A stretch of 64,000 bases of DNA. Origin: Voacanga thouarsii. Taxonomy: Eukaryota; Streptophyta; Magnoliopsida; Gentianales; Apocynaceae. Under the pieces are notes generated by a model. That model saw only the letters and a program-made list of their open reading frames with translations. It had not been told where the DNA came from and made no database searches. The stretch spans positions 107,001 to 171,000 of the forward strand of contig JANUWF010002273.1 of NCBI GenBank assembly GCA_026120185.1. The letters run 5' to 3'. The first letter of the stretch is position 1; each line of letters starts with the position of its first letter. Below are positions 36,304 to 47,627 of this stretch, piece by piece. A program made the position numbers and the translations under genes.

Positions 36304-38416
36304 ATGACAAATAAATCTGCCTTACCTTACATGGAAAGATCTTCCACAAATAGACCTCATTTGTTCAATGGAAGTAATTATATATTTTGGAAAAACAGAA
36401 TGAAGATTTATGTTTGTTCAATCAATTTTGAACTATGGAATCTGATTGAAAATGGTCCATTTGTCCCATCAAAATTTGTTGATGGCAAAAAAGTGCCTAA
36501 ACAGAGTGATGAATATGATAATGAAGACATTGTAAAAATGACTCTGAACTTTCAGGCAATAAACATATTGTGCTGTACTCTTAATGCTAATAAATACAAC
36601 CGAGTTAGTGGTTGTGATTCAGCTCACAAAATATGGAGACTACTTGAGGTCACCCATGAAGAGACAAATTAAGTAAAATAATCAAAGTTGGGAATGTTGC
36701 TCTGAGATTATGAATTATCTTCTATGAAGCCATGTGAGAACATAATCAATATGTTCACTCAATTTACAAATATTATGAATAGTCTAAAGTGTATGGGAAA
36801 ACTTATTCCTTTGGAGAACAAAACAGAAAACTGCTCGGTGCTCTGCCAAAGAGTTGGCAACCAAAACTTTGGTTATAGAGGAATAAAAAAAATCTGAATA
36901 GCGTATTCACTGAAGAGTTAATTGGCTCTCTCTTGACCCACGAAATGAAACTTAAAAAGTTTCAAGAACTTGATGATGATGGCAAAAGAGGAAAAGCCTT
37001 AAAAGTTGGAAATAATGAAGCAATTAGTGAACAATCTGAAAGCGACTGTGGTACCGATCTGGATAATGAAGAATTGGCTATGACAGCTGAAAAATTCAAA
37101 AAGATGTTTAGAAAAGGCAACTTCAGCAAATGAAAGAAATTTTTCAAAAAGAAAGGACAAACTTTGTCCTTCAAACCTCAATGTTATAAATGTAAGAGTA
37201 TAAAGCATTTTACTTATGATTGCCCAATATCTAAAGAAAGGGAAGCCAAGCACAACAAGAAGAAAAGAAAATGACTTATTAGGACTTGAAACCAAGAAGA
37301 ATCCGAGACTAAAGAGAGTGATGGATTTGACAAGGAGAAAGCAAACATTTGCTTCATGTCTATGAAGGATAAGGTAAATTCTACTTCTCCAAATTTGATA
37401 ACCAATTTGCATAATTCTGATTGTGAAAAGTATGATAATCCTAATGAATTGCTATTTGACATGTTTCATGAACTGAAAAAGCTGTCTAGAAAAAATAAAG
37501 AAATGAAGATGAAAATTGATTGTTTGCTAGAAGAGAATGCAAAGTTGTTAAATGAGAACAAAGTCTCACTTGAATCATATATGTGTGCAAATATTGAAAA
37601 GGATATTATCATTACTTCCTTGCATCATGTGTCTCTAGAAAATAAATGCTTATGCGATAAAATTCATTCTCTTGAAATTATGGTTAGCAATTTTGATGAT
37701 ATGAAAAATAGAGTCGATGATCTTACTACATGCATTGAAAAGTTTACAAATAGCAAAAATAATTTGAAAATATTGCTTGGTGCACAACGCATGGATGGAA
37801 ACCGAAATGGTCTAGACTATAGGTATGAGAACAAAGCTGGAAATTACAAATCTTTGTAAAAGTTGCTTCATCATATATGACACATATTGTGAAAAAATTG
37901 GACACAAAGCATCTAGGTGTATGTTAAGAAGAAAGTGGAATCCAGTACAAAAATAGTTTGGAAAATTAGAAAAACCACTACTAACTCCTTGGACCCAAGA
38001 AAATATGGGTACCAAAATCATTCTTCCATCTCATGAATAGGTACACCAGTTGCAAATTGAGCTCTACAAAATGGTTCTTGAATAGTGGATGCTCAAAACA
38101 TATGATGGGAAATGCTGCACTAATGGATAACATTCAAGCTGCAAATGATGGATGTGTCACATTTGAAGATAAGTAAAAGGAAAAATACTCCGTATAGGTA
38201 ATGTTGGTAAGGAATCCTCCATCACTATTAAGCAATTATTATTGATTGATAAATTGAAATACAACTTGCTTACAATTAGTCTTCTGTGTGAAAATGGTTG
38301 CAAAGTTGATTTTGAAAAATGTTCATGCACTATCATTGATAATTCTACTGATGAAATCATTTTTGTTGTCAACTGCATTGGTAATGTCTATGTATTGTAT
38401 CATGTAGTGATCCTAT
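36304..38416 (+). pseudogene. SIRE-like copia Gag, protease and pre-integrase, decayed
   Basis: Gag starts MTNKSALPYMERSS at 36304 and reads NRPHLFNGSNYIFWKNRMKI, the conserved Gag N-terminus of this lineage, until a stop at 36672. Further capsid pieces follow in other frames to about 36960. A complete zinc knuckle CYKCKSIKHFTYDC lies at about 37180-37221. The frame 37356-37859 is a long coiled-coil-like Gag extension (FHELKKLSRKNKEMKMKI), typical of SIRE elements. A protease remnant WFLNSGCSKHMMG (about 38070-38108) has Asn in place of the catalytic Asp of D-S-G. Pre-integrase sequence (KLKYNLLTISLLCENGCKVD, 38251) continues to 38416, where E1 is inserted. Integrase and reverse transcriptase are not in the window; they are expected beyond E1. 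Confidence 0.8.
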
Positions 38417-40314
38417 TGTTGGGATGTATGCTTTCTTAGATTAGGTTTCTGATGTAATTTTTGACTTGTATTAATAAAAGTATTTTTCTCAAAAATTGTT
38501 TGTGAAATTATCTTTATATTTGTGCACGATTTTATTAGAAAAGACCCATTGTATTTAAGTAAATGATTCATGTGAATGTAGGTTTTTCACAGTAAGATAT
38601 GGACCATAGGATACTTGACACAAAAATTATTGTTCTTAACTAGATGACGAGAATGGGAATTTCATTATGGCAAGGTTATCGTGTTATAGCCAATGATTAG
38701 CCTTCTCATTTCATAATACAAGTATATTTCGAATAGGTAGAACATGACTTATAGTAGTGGTTTCTGAAAGTATTATGTGATAGAAACCTAGACTACTACT
38801 GCTACAGCTTGGACTTATACTTTGCAGTTTGAGTATGAGTTGGTAATCTGATGAAGCTGAAAGCGTGTGTTTTGATATACTATAGTTGAGGTTCTCTAGG
38901 AAGACCAATATATTTGTATATTGGGTATATGTAACTAGTTAGTTAAGACAGACTTGTACAAAATAGTATCTACACTATATCGCCCCTTGTGGTTGTCCAA
39001 ATGATCTAATTATCTAGGGCCTTGGGAACACATAATTTGGATATTGACTTTAGGGCAGCTCCCTTGGAAAGCAAAAATATTCCAAGAAGTCGTGGATCAT
39101 TGGATTAGAAGCCTAAGGATGATAGATGTCTTTTAGAGAGGTGTTAGTACACTCTTTCCTCTCTAAATGCACGACGGTATGTAGAGAGGTATTTTTGTTA
39201 TTTTACTTGTAGGTCGAAGACACAGTTAACACAGCATTGTCCTTGGGGTCAATATTTCCTTATGGTGATATTAGAAAATATTTAAAATGTAAAATACAGC
39301 TATTTATATAACAAGGGTATTTTGATCATTTTAATAGCCAAGACGATGTGTCTTTTTGGTCCTCGGAATAGCCCATAACTCCTAATTATTTTAGGTCAAA
39401 GAAATGGTCATAATAAAAGGATTTTATTTTATTCAGAAAGTCTAATTTATTTTTGGACTAAAATAAAATAAAGGAATGAGAGAATTAAATTTATTATATA
39501 ATTTAATTGGTTAATTAATTATTTAGGGCCTAAGCCCTGATTGAATAATTAGAAAAATTAACCTGGGTTTAAACTAGTTAATAAAAGGTTTAAATAATTA
39601 TTTTAGTTCATTTGGGTTCATTAATTATTTATTGAATTATTTTAATAGACTCAAGAAATAAATAATTAATAGTTATTATTTTTGGGCTCATTGGGTCCAA
39701 GAAAAATAATAAAATAATTTTGACCCAATAGCCTGGACTAAAGGGTTATTTTGATTCACGGAACATAAGAGTTAAAACTTAGCCAAACCTTTTCTGTTGA
39801 TAGCCTCCGAGAGTTTTGAAATATCAAAACCCTGGTGTTTTGGTTATCTAAGATTTTAAATAGTCGTGGGTTGTGATAGGGCTCTCTTCACTGGAAACAC
39901 ACGAAAAAAATAACGTAGCTTTTTCCTCTGTCGAACTCTCTCACTCTTGTTCGTTTTTCTTCCTTTTGTTCTTCTTGATTTTGCTAATTAATAGCAAAGA
40001 TTCAAGAAGTGCCATTCCTCGCCTAAGTTATTTCACCAACTAGATTGGGCAGCGGAATATTCTGAGAAGCAAAGGCTTTATGTTCATGTCATGGAGGAGT
40101 CGAAGGATTGCTGGGTTTCAACCGGAGGCTTCGAGAATCCCTGAGACATTATCTACTAAGGGAGTTTTTCCTGTGATATCACTGGCTTCTTCACAGGTGA
40201 AGAGTCAAACAAAGCACAAATGTATTATTTTTTTGCTTTTCATTGCTCTCTGTTTTTGGTTTTTGCTGGTATTTTCTTGAGCATGCATGGCTTTTGTATA
40301 CTTTCAGAGCATCA
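38417..40314 (+). mobile_element. E1 5' LTR (1898 bp, subfamily a)
   Basis: It starts TGTTGGGATGTATGC and ends GCATCA just before the primer-binding site. It shares all family landmarks with the LTRs at 3104, 49741, 55795 and 61380, in opposite orientation, and is closest to 49741-51658. It carries the palindromic block at 39509-39562. The left flank CCTAT (38412-38416) is the expected target duplication; the matching copy should lie beyond the window. The insertion interrupts the pre-integrase region of the SIRE-like element. Confidence 0.85.
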
Positions 40315-40316
40315 AG

Positions 40317-40328
40317 TGGTATCAAAGA
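40317..40328 (+). promoter_or_regulatory. E1 primer-binding site
   Basis: TGGTATCAAAGA lies two bases after the LTR end and is complementary to initiator-Met tRNA with slight decay. Confidence 0.8.
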
Positions 40329-40329
40329 G

Positions 40330-41821
40330 TAATGCTTTGAAAGGCTTAGGATTGATGCATGTTAGTTAATAAAATTGGCAAGACTAATTTTTATTAATAT
40401 AATGAGATCCTTCGTTGTTTTTGATATGGGTAGTTTTGTTGTAAACCTTGCGATTGAGATATAGGTGCTCTGTAAAAATTATTTAATGCTTTGTTTAGCT
40501 TTTGTGTAAACCCGATTAGAAAGGGTATAGGCGGATGTGATGTTTTAGTTGAAAAAAGTGTAACAAAAACCGCCTTGGATCGATCGCGAACGAAGTTGCA
40601 GAGTATTAGGAGAAAAATCGCAGAAGAAACAATGAGGAAAATTGTACAAGGTGGATTGAGCCACCTCTAGGAGCCACCCAGCCGAGCCTAGCCGTGTCAG
40701 CTAGCTCGGACAGGAGGGAGCCGAGGGTGGCTCCTAGGCCCAGCCATGGCTTGCAAGCCGTAGCTGGGCCGAGGCAGCCTCTCGGCTCGTTGCATCCTGG
40801 GCAGGATGTGAGACATCCTGGCCAGGATGCTTCTCGGGCAAGGCGGGTCGTAGGCACCCGCTTGCGGACTATGGCCCATGGGTTTTCCGATGGGACTATG
40901 ATCCTGTGCGACGGGTGCACAAGACTAGAAAAAAAAAATTTGATTTCATACCAGAAGAAATTATTATTTTTGTAATATTTAATATTCTTTGAATATTTTA
41001 TAGGAAAAATAATAGTAAAGGATTTTAGGATTAAACAAGATCATTAACTAATTTAATTAATGTATTTAATTCTATTATTTGGGCATTTAAGATTAAAAAA
41101 TAAAAAATATGAAAACGTTTACAGTTTTCTGGCATGCTATTTATTTTAAGTCTTATGTGCACGTTTTCTCATGGACCAAAGTTTTTGAGAAATTTTATTT
41201 GACAAGAAAAAAAATATTCTTTCTTTAATTAAATTGTTATTTTAACTTTAAAAAAATTAATCATTGATTATTTTCTTAAAGTTTCTTTATCCTTGACATA
41301 GAAAATATTTTGAATTTAGAAATTTTTGTAAGTTAAAATGGAAAACTATTTTAATTCATTTTAGCCAAGGAAAAATTATTTTTGTCAAATAAAACCTTGA
41401 GATCAAAATCTCTAGGAAATTTTAAATGGAAAATTTTTGAAATTATTAAGTTCTTAACTTAAATAAAATTAATTCATGAGAAAAAATTTCTCAAAAGATA
41501 TAAACCTTGACATAGAATTTTTTTTTTAATGAATTTAGATATTTTATTTTAAGTTAAAAGAGGATTTAATTGAAAATTTTCAAATGATAAATTTTCAAGA
41601 AAATCCTTGTTTAAAATATTAACTAGGAGAGGGGTTCCAATGGCCCCAAGGCTTCCATCATGATCCTTATTAGAGATCGTGGGCCTCTTCGCATCACTCT
41701 GGGAGTGAACTTGTATAGGATGGAGATAACACAAGGATCTAGAACTAAGGGAATGATGTAATTAATAACCCATGACACGTACTATGATCGTTCAGCCCAC
41801 GTTGGAGGTTATAGTGTGAGG
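40330..41821 (+). other. E1 leader, first part, with GC-rich palindromic island
   Basis: This untranslated leader lies between the primer-binding site and Gag. A GC-rich island (about 40640-40915) contains the perfect 16-base palindrome CATCCTGGCCAGGATG (40814-40829) and a near copy CATCCTGGGCAGGATG (40793-40808). It also has the inverted pair CTAGGAGCCACCC (40667-40679) and GGGTGGCTCCTAG (40725-40737). A second conserved patch (41636-41821) matches, in reverse, the leader of E3 at 59950-60155. Open frames over the island on both strands reflect low stop density in GC-rich DNA, not genes. Confidence 0.7.
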
Positions 41822-44800
41822 TTTGAAACCCCAATTGAAACCAACCTTAGAGAAAGGGGGTTGGGATGCATATCATTTCTTGCATGCATAATTATATTTT
41901 TATATGGTTTTATGTGCTTTAGATATGTGATCTATAGTTTAGAAGGTTTAATTGTGTTTATTGAATAAGAAGGGCAAAATGGTAATCTTTCCTTGAGGTG
42001 AAAATAGGGAGATAGCTTGAGGATCAAATAGGAAAAATATTTGGGAAAAGAAATAAGAACAAGAGTTGTTGTGGTTTAGTGGTTAGAGCATTGGAATTAA
42101 TTCTTGAGGTCTTGGGTTCAAATTCCATCATTGGAGTTTATCATGATTAAATTTTTATTTTTGTTTGGGAAGGCTACATTTCGGCCTTGTATGCTTTAGA
42201 GAAGAGTAGGGGTGTTGCCCTAGGGGAGACATGATAGGAATGTTCTAATTCTACTCTTGTGCCCTACAAAAATTTCTAAGGAATTCATACCCTTCTTGAT
42301 CTATAGCTTTCCTTAATTCTTAATCAATTAGGTTGAGTAATTTATCTAAGCCATTTTGTTTTCAGAAAATTCCAGCAAGGTTCTGTGAGGTTTAGGTTTC
42401 GAAAATGGCTATGAATGAATTATTTTGTGGCTGAAAATGGGAAGGAGTTTTGGGGAGGTTCCCAAGAGAATTAATCTCCATGGTTGAACCTTCAAAACTC
42501 CAACCTAGTTGTGTTCATTTCCTTCATGTTGTAAACTGAAAATTTTCCAACTTCTTGTTCAGTTCAAGTGTCGAAAATTTCAGCCATCTTTTCCTCCAAA
42601 TGCTACCAGAAAAATGGCCATTTCACTCAGTTTGAAGACTAAAAATCTCAGCCAAAACTGAGCTGCACAAAATCTGTGCAAACCAGAAAATTTTCTGGGC
42701 AACATTCGTAGCTTTGGTGAGCCTAAACCAAGCTGTTCTTCCAGTTTTTCACCCCAGCAAAAACCCTGATCAACCAGCCGACCATTAGAGCTTCCAAAAG
42801 CTCTCCATTGACCAAGATCTTCTTACCATATTTTGTTTTCAAAATTGATTCCCTAAAACATTCTTTTAGAATTTCAAACAACCAACTTTCCTTTTCCTCT
42901 CAAATCAGAAAATTCAACTCCCTAAACCCTCCAAATTAGTCGGCCACTCCTTCCTACATAGAATTTTGGCCAGCCCTCTCCCTAATCTCTCCATTCTCTC
43001 CAAACCAAGAACACTAAGAACACCTACTAACCCTCTCACGCCTAAGACCACTCAAATCTTCTCCAAAAACTCCAGATTACACCTACTCAACCCCTTGAAT
43101 CCACTTCTACAATTTTTAACATCAAATATCAAAATCAAAGTCCCTATTTTGGATTGAAAAACTAGTATTTTCATGAAGGCTCAAGAACACTTTCAAGGTG
43201 AGCATGATCAATCATCTTCATTTCCACTCATCTTCAACTTCTAATGAATATATACATATAGATATATACTAATGGGCTCTCTTTTCCTCTCTCTCTTTCT
43301 CTCTTTCTCTTGGCCGAATGGTTACTTCAACCATGGCCATATTTTCTTCTTTTCTCTTGTCGGATCAAGTCTCCTGGCGAGAGGATTCTCTAGAAATGTC
43401 CCCAAGGTAGTCATCATTCAAGTAAGTTTCTTCCATCTTCTCTTTAAATTCTAAATTCATGTCTCTAGGATGTTATTGGATGGAGATGGATTCTGATTAG
43501 GGTTTGAATATGTATTGTTGTGATGGAGTTGAGATTGAAGTATGAATAATGTGTGTATATGATGGAGATGGGATTGATGCATGAGTTGATTGTCTTGGTT
43601 GAATTTTATGGTTTTTAGGGTTTTGTTGCATGCCATGTCGTGGGTGGTATATGTGATCAAGCATGTTAGAGATTATGTCACCTTTGGTGAATAAGGTTTA
43701 TGTTTATGTATGATTGTTAAGGCCATGAATATGTTTATGTTAGTAGAGTTTGGATCATGCCTTGGTAAATTTAAATCTATGCCTTTATTCATGATTTGGA
43801 TTATTTGATGAATTGGTGTGGAGTGTATGTTCATGATTATGGTTAGCAATAGAAATATGATTATGACCTTGTTGATCCTAAACTAATTTTATTTCATCAA
43901 TGAAATGATTAATACTATAACTTCTTCAAGTAAATTTCAAAAACCCTAGGAAAGGTGGATTTGGACTATTATATATAAAATAAGGATATTTTAGTCAAAT
44001 AAATAATAGCTTTTATTAAAGAAATAAAATATATAGAAAATAAAAATAAAGCTCTTTTCCCAAAATAATCATACTAGGTGAAATATTAATTTGGTAAATT
44101 TTATATTCATAAATACTATTAAAATTTATTTATTGTCTTTTAATCAAAACCTATTAAAATTTACTTATTATCTTTCAATCGAAACCACTAAAATTTACTT
44201 ACAACTAGTTTTAGTTACCAATTATTTTCTAACAACTAATTAATAATAGATTATTACTTTACATAATACCACCTAGGACCTTTCATCAAATAAACTCTAA
44301 TTTATTTATTGCAAGATTTAAACCTTCGACTTATTAGTACCTATTTCCCAAAACCCTAATTATTTTAATATCAAACTAGACTTATCTTATGAACCGTTTA
44401 TTTATTATCTAGCCTTAAAGCTTGGGACACTAGGATCATAGTTGTAGCAAGTTGAGCTAAAATTATTTGTAGAAGTGAATTTTGGCTTGAGTTTAATCAT
44501 GGCTCATGTTTAACCCAGGCGGGGTTAGGTTAGCTGTTGGAGATCTTCATTTTGAGCAAGGATCAGGTAAGCTCCTGCATAAAACTTGTTTAATGTAAAA
44601 TGTTTATTATGGCAAGCTAAATGTGGAGTGCGTGGGCACTCACTTCTATAAAGGCAATTGAGGATTGTCTCCTTACTCATTTCAGTCAAACCAATTATTT
44701 GAAAATTAATAAGCAATTTTACACAAACCCTAAGCTCTTTCTAAAATCAACTTTATCCCAAACTTTGGAAATCCTTAATTGTCATTTTCAAGTGGAGCTA

Positions 44801-45663
44801 TATTTTATTTAGTTTCTCCCAAGTGTGGAGCTATGCTTTATTCAATTTTTTCCCAAGTGGGATAAATTACGTTGAGTACTCAATGAGTGTGGATTGCTAG
44901 GACTAGTCTTTGACGGGTTAGGATAAGTCTCTTAGTAGGTGGCCACCTCTGAAGGGTAAGTCCTTCCCTGATAAGATGTTAGTTCAGTAGGTCGCGTTGG
45001 TCCGAACTAGCAGTTTTTAGTCAAGTGGACTGTGTGTTACCGGAATGGACAACCGGTTTTATTTGGGTGTAGAGATGGAGGAGTATCTCACTCGGTAGGC
45101 TGATCACCTACTTTTTGTCAGTCTGCACAAAGTGTGGCATTCTGACCGTTATATGGTTATGGGGCCCAACGTGTGGTAATCCATGACCACCCTTTTGAGT
45201 GGTTGATTTATTTGTACATGTATGGTTGGAAAAGCCAAAATACCACTCTTGATTTTGACTATTGTTTATTACTTGTCAGTGTTTCTCTTATGAAGATTTT
45301 ACACTTTGCATTTACGAACTATTTTCACTGAACACCTAAAGCACACACGGACTTACTGAGATTTTTATCTCAGTACCCTTTTTACCATGATTTCAGGTCG
45401 ATCCTACTGTGGGGATGAGTAGCTAGTGTTGTCTACCTTAGGAGAGATTTTGTTATCTATTTTTATGTAATGCTTTGGGGAGTTGAGAGTGAATAATTTT
45501 TATTCTGGATTTGTTTTGAATTATTGGATTGTAATAAGTTTTAAATTTAAAGTATTATTTTTATTTTATTATTTTAATTATGTGACCTAGTTATAAAGAC
45601 CCATTGTCCTTTGGACGGGGCGACATCCCCAGCCCTATTGGGCCTAGGTTGCAGGGTGTTACA
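41822..45663 (+). mobile_element. large solo LTR, 3842 bp, inserted in the E1 leader
   Basis: It is flanked by TGAGG at 41817-41821 and 45664-45668. It starts TTTGAAACCCC, a decayed match to the expected TGTAACACCCC, and ends GGGTGTTACA. The uninterrupted site is visible in the E3 leader (about 59956-59975, reverse orientation). Its 3' part matches the layout of the solo LTR at 32023-35481: GCACACACGGACTTACTGAG (45342), TTATAAAGACCCA (45591) and GGGTGTTACA. No protein-coding region is present; open frames at 42966, 43272, 44621 and elsewhere inside it lack motifs. Confidence 0.8.
42066..42137 (+). other. tRNA-like sequence inside the large solo LTR
   Basis: The segment contains TGGTTTAGTGG (42072-42082), similar to a pol III A box, and GGTTCAAATTCC (42115-42126), similar to a B box, at tRNA-like spacing with GTTAGAGCA and GAGGTC between them. 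It is not a functional tRNA gene: the acceptor stem does not pair well. It may be a SINE head or a tRNA-derived fragment captured in the LTR. Confidence 0.45.
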
Positions 45664-45668
45664 TGAGG

Positions 45669-46019
45669 TATGTCTATAGAAAATGAGAAGAAATGGCCAT
45701 CCTCTCGATGGAGTTATTTTCAAAAATTTTACCTAGAAGGGAAATTAATTTGTGGTGGTTAATACACTTAGTTTAGAAAATTATTAACCTTCCCCAGAAG
45801 CTATGTCAGTTTTTCTAAGAGCCAAATTAATCATGTTAAAAATAATAGTAATGGGGTTAGCTATTATCAGTTTAATATGAGGATAAAGTGCACAAAATTA
45901 TTTTGTTTTCACAATACTAAGAATTTCTTTTATTTTTCCAAAATTTTCAGAAATAGTTAGTAGAGGTTCTTTCAGTTCCTTAGCCATTATTCTTCGCGAG
46001 AATAAGCTAACGGGTCTAA
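45669..46019 (+). other. E1 leader, second part
   Basis: This continues the leader interrupted at 41821. GGCCATCCTCTCGATGGAG (45694-45712) and the following AT-rich part match, in reverse, E2 at 55745-55440 and E3 at 59940-59700. No coding sequence is present. Confidence 0.7.
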
Positions 46020-46790
46020 TGTGGATTGAAAAAAGAATCTGGACATAATACTCACAGTCGATGAGTATAAGTATGTCCTTTATGAGACTTACCCAGTAAT
46101 CAGGGAAGGTTCCACCATTGAGGAGTTTATGGCTGAAAAATGTATAAAAGAAGGCGACGAGATGGCTCGATACTATATGTTGCCTCTATGTCAAATGTGC
46201 TCCAATCCAAACACAAGCACATGGCAACTGCATATGATATAAGTACATCACTAGCCACAATATTCATGGATTAGAGCCGATTAGCAAGGCAGGAGGCTCT
46301 TCGAATAATTATAAATACCAAGATGGTTGAGAGAGCATCAGTTAGAGAGCATATGCTTAAGATGATTGCTGCTTTCGAGGAAGCAGAAGTCTTGGGGGCT
46401 GTCATTGACCTCGAGAGCCTAGTGGACATGGTTCTCGAATATTTGCCGGGCTCCTTCACTCAGTTCAAGTTAATTTATAATATGAACAAGTTAAATATGA
46501 GTTTAACGGAATTGATGAAGGACCTTTAGGTGGCAGAAAAGGTCATGAAGCCATAGACTAGGGCTATGATGGCTTTTTCTTCAAGAATTGGGCCCAAGCT
46601 TAGGAAGTTCAAAAAGAAGAAAGGGAATGCAGTTCACCAGCCTAAGTCCCTGCCCAAAGGCTAACCCAATGGCAAATACTTCAAATGTGGGAAGAAGGGA
46701 CATTAAAAAAATGGGTGTCCAGATCTTCAGGTCAAGAAAAACCCTATAGGTAATATTTTCTATCTAGAATCTGTATCAATGGCTGGATCA
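46020..46790 (+). pseudogene. E1 Gag, decayed
   Basis: Broken frames align with Gag of E2 and E3. EYKYVLYETYPVIREG lies at about 46064-46110. The frame 46323-46529 holds ERASVREHMLKMIAAFEEAE, then VLGAVIDLESLVDMVLEYLP and GSFTQFKLIYNMNKLNMSLT. The zinc-knuckle position (about 46675-46720) reads YFKCGKKGH, then a stop, then KNGC; the first Cys has become Tyr and the middle is broken. Gag would form the particle shell; this copy cannot encode a full protein. Confidence 0.8.
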
Positions 46791-47627
46791 ACTTCCACTT
46801 AGATTGTTGATTCAGGAGCTACTGATCATATTTGTAACTCCTTGCAGGGGTTTAAAAAGATTAGAAGACTCCAGAAGGGTGAACTTGGACTACGTGTAAG
46901 AAATAAAACATAAGTTTGGGCCCTTGAAGTGGGAGAATTGGAACTTACTTTTGATTGTAATAGAATAATAGTTTTGAAGGATATTTTATTTGTTCCTAGT
47001 TTTAGGCAGAATTTGGTTTTAGTTGCAAAACTAATAAATCAAGGATATTCTGTTTCTTTCTATTTTGGTAGGACTATCAGTAGGAATGGGGAAGTTATAT
47101 GTACTGGGCACATGTATGAAAGTCTATTCTTCATTAATCCCATTAACAATCAATTGAATAATGCTCAATTTGAACCTTTAAATAGGAAGAGAAAGACTAA
47201 TATCAATGACTCATACTTTGGCATCTAAGGTTGGGTTATATTAACTTAATCAAAATTCAGAGGTTAATCCATGATGGGCTTTAAGGCTCTTTGAGATTGG
47301 AAAGCTGGCCTCAGTGTGAATCCTATCTTATGAAAAAAATGACCGAAAGGTCCTTTACCCAAAAAGCGGATAGAGCCAAAGAAGCATTGAGTCTTGTTCA
47401 CACTAATGTGTGTGGTCCTTTGCCAATATCAGTAAGATGGGGGGTTTGAGTACTTCATCACTTTCACAGATGATTGTACAAGGTATGGTTATGTTTATTT
47501 GATGAGACACAAGTTTGACTCTTTTGACAAGTTCAAAGAGTTTAAGGCTAACGTGGAGCTTCGGATAGGTAAACTAATCAAGACCTTATGATCGGATCGT
47601 GGTAGAGAATACTTCCTTGGTGAATTC
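46791..47627 (+). pseudogene. E1 protease, pre-integrase and integrase, first part
   Basis: A protease core IVDSGATDHICNSL (about 46803-46844) keeps the catalytic D-S-G, preceded by a stop. The frame 46929-47228 (ELELTFDCNRIIVLKDILFV, then PSFRQNLVLVAKLINQGYSV) is the pre-integrase region. Integrase core pieces follow: FITFTDDCTRYGYVYLM (about 47456-47506) and SDRGREYFLGEF (47592-47627). The latter is preceded by a TGA at the position where E2 has TAA. The solo LTR begins directly after GEF. Confidence 0.8.

Noticed and set aside
36962..37462. Minus-strand frames antisense to the SIRE-like Gag
   Set aside because: They are shadows of the plus-strand Gag coding sequence, which carries the zinc knuckle and coiled-coil.
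40694..40975. Open frames on both strands over the GC-rich leader island
   Set aside because: They exist because stop codons are rare in GC-rich DNA; both strands are open, no family motif is seen, and the position is a retroelement leader.
42966..43157. Pro/Leu-rich 63-residue frame as a secreted peptide
   Set aside because: It lies inside a solo LTR, starts with no signal sequence and looks like a CT-rich transcribed leader.
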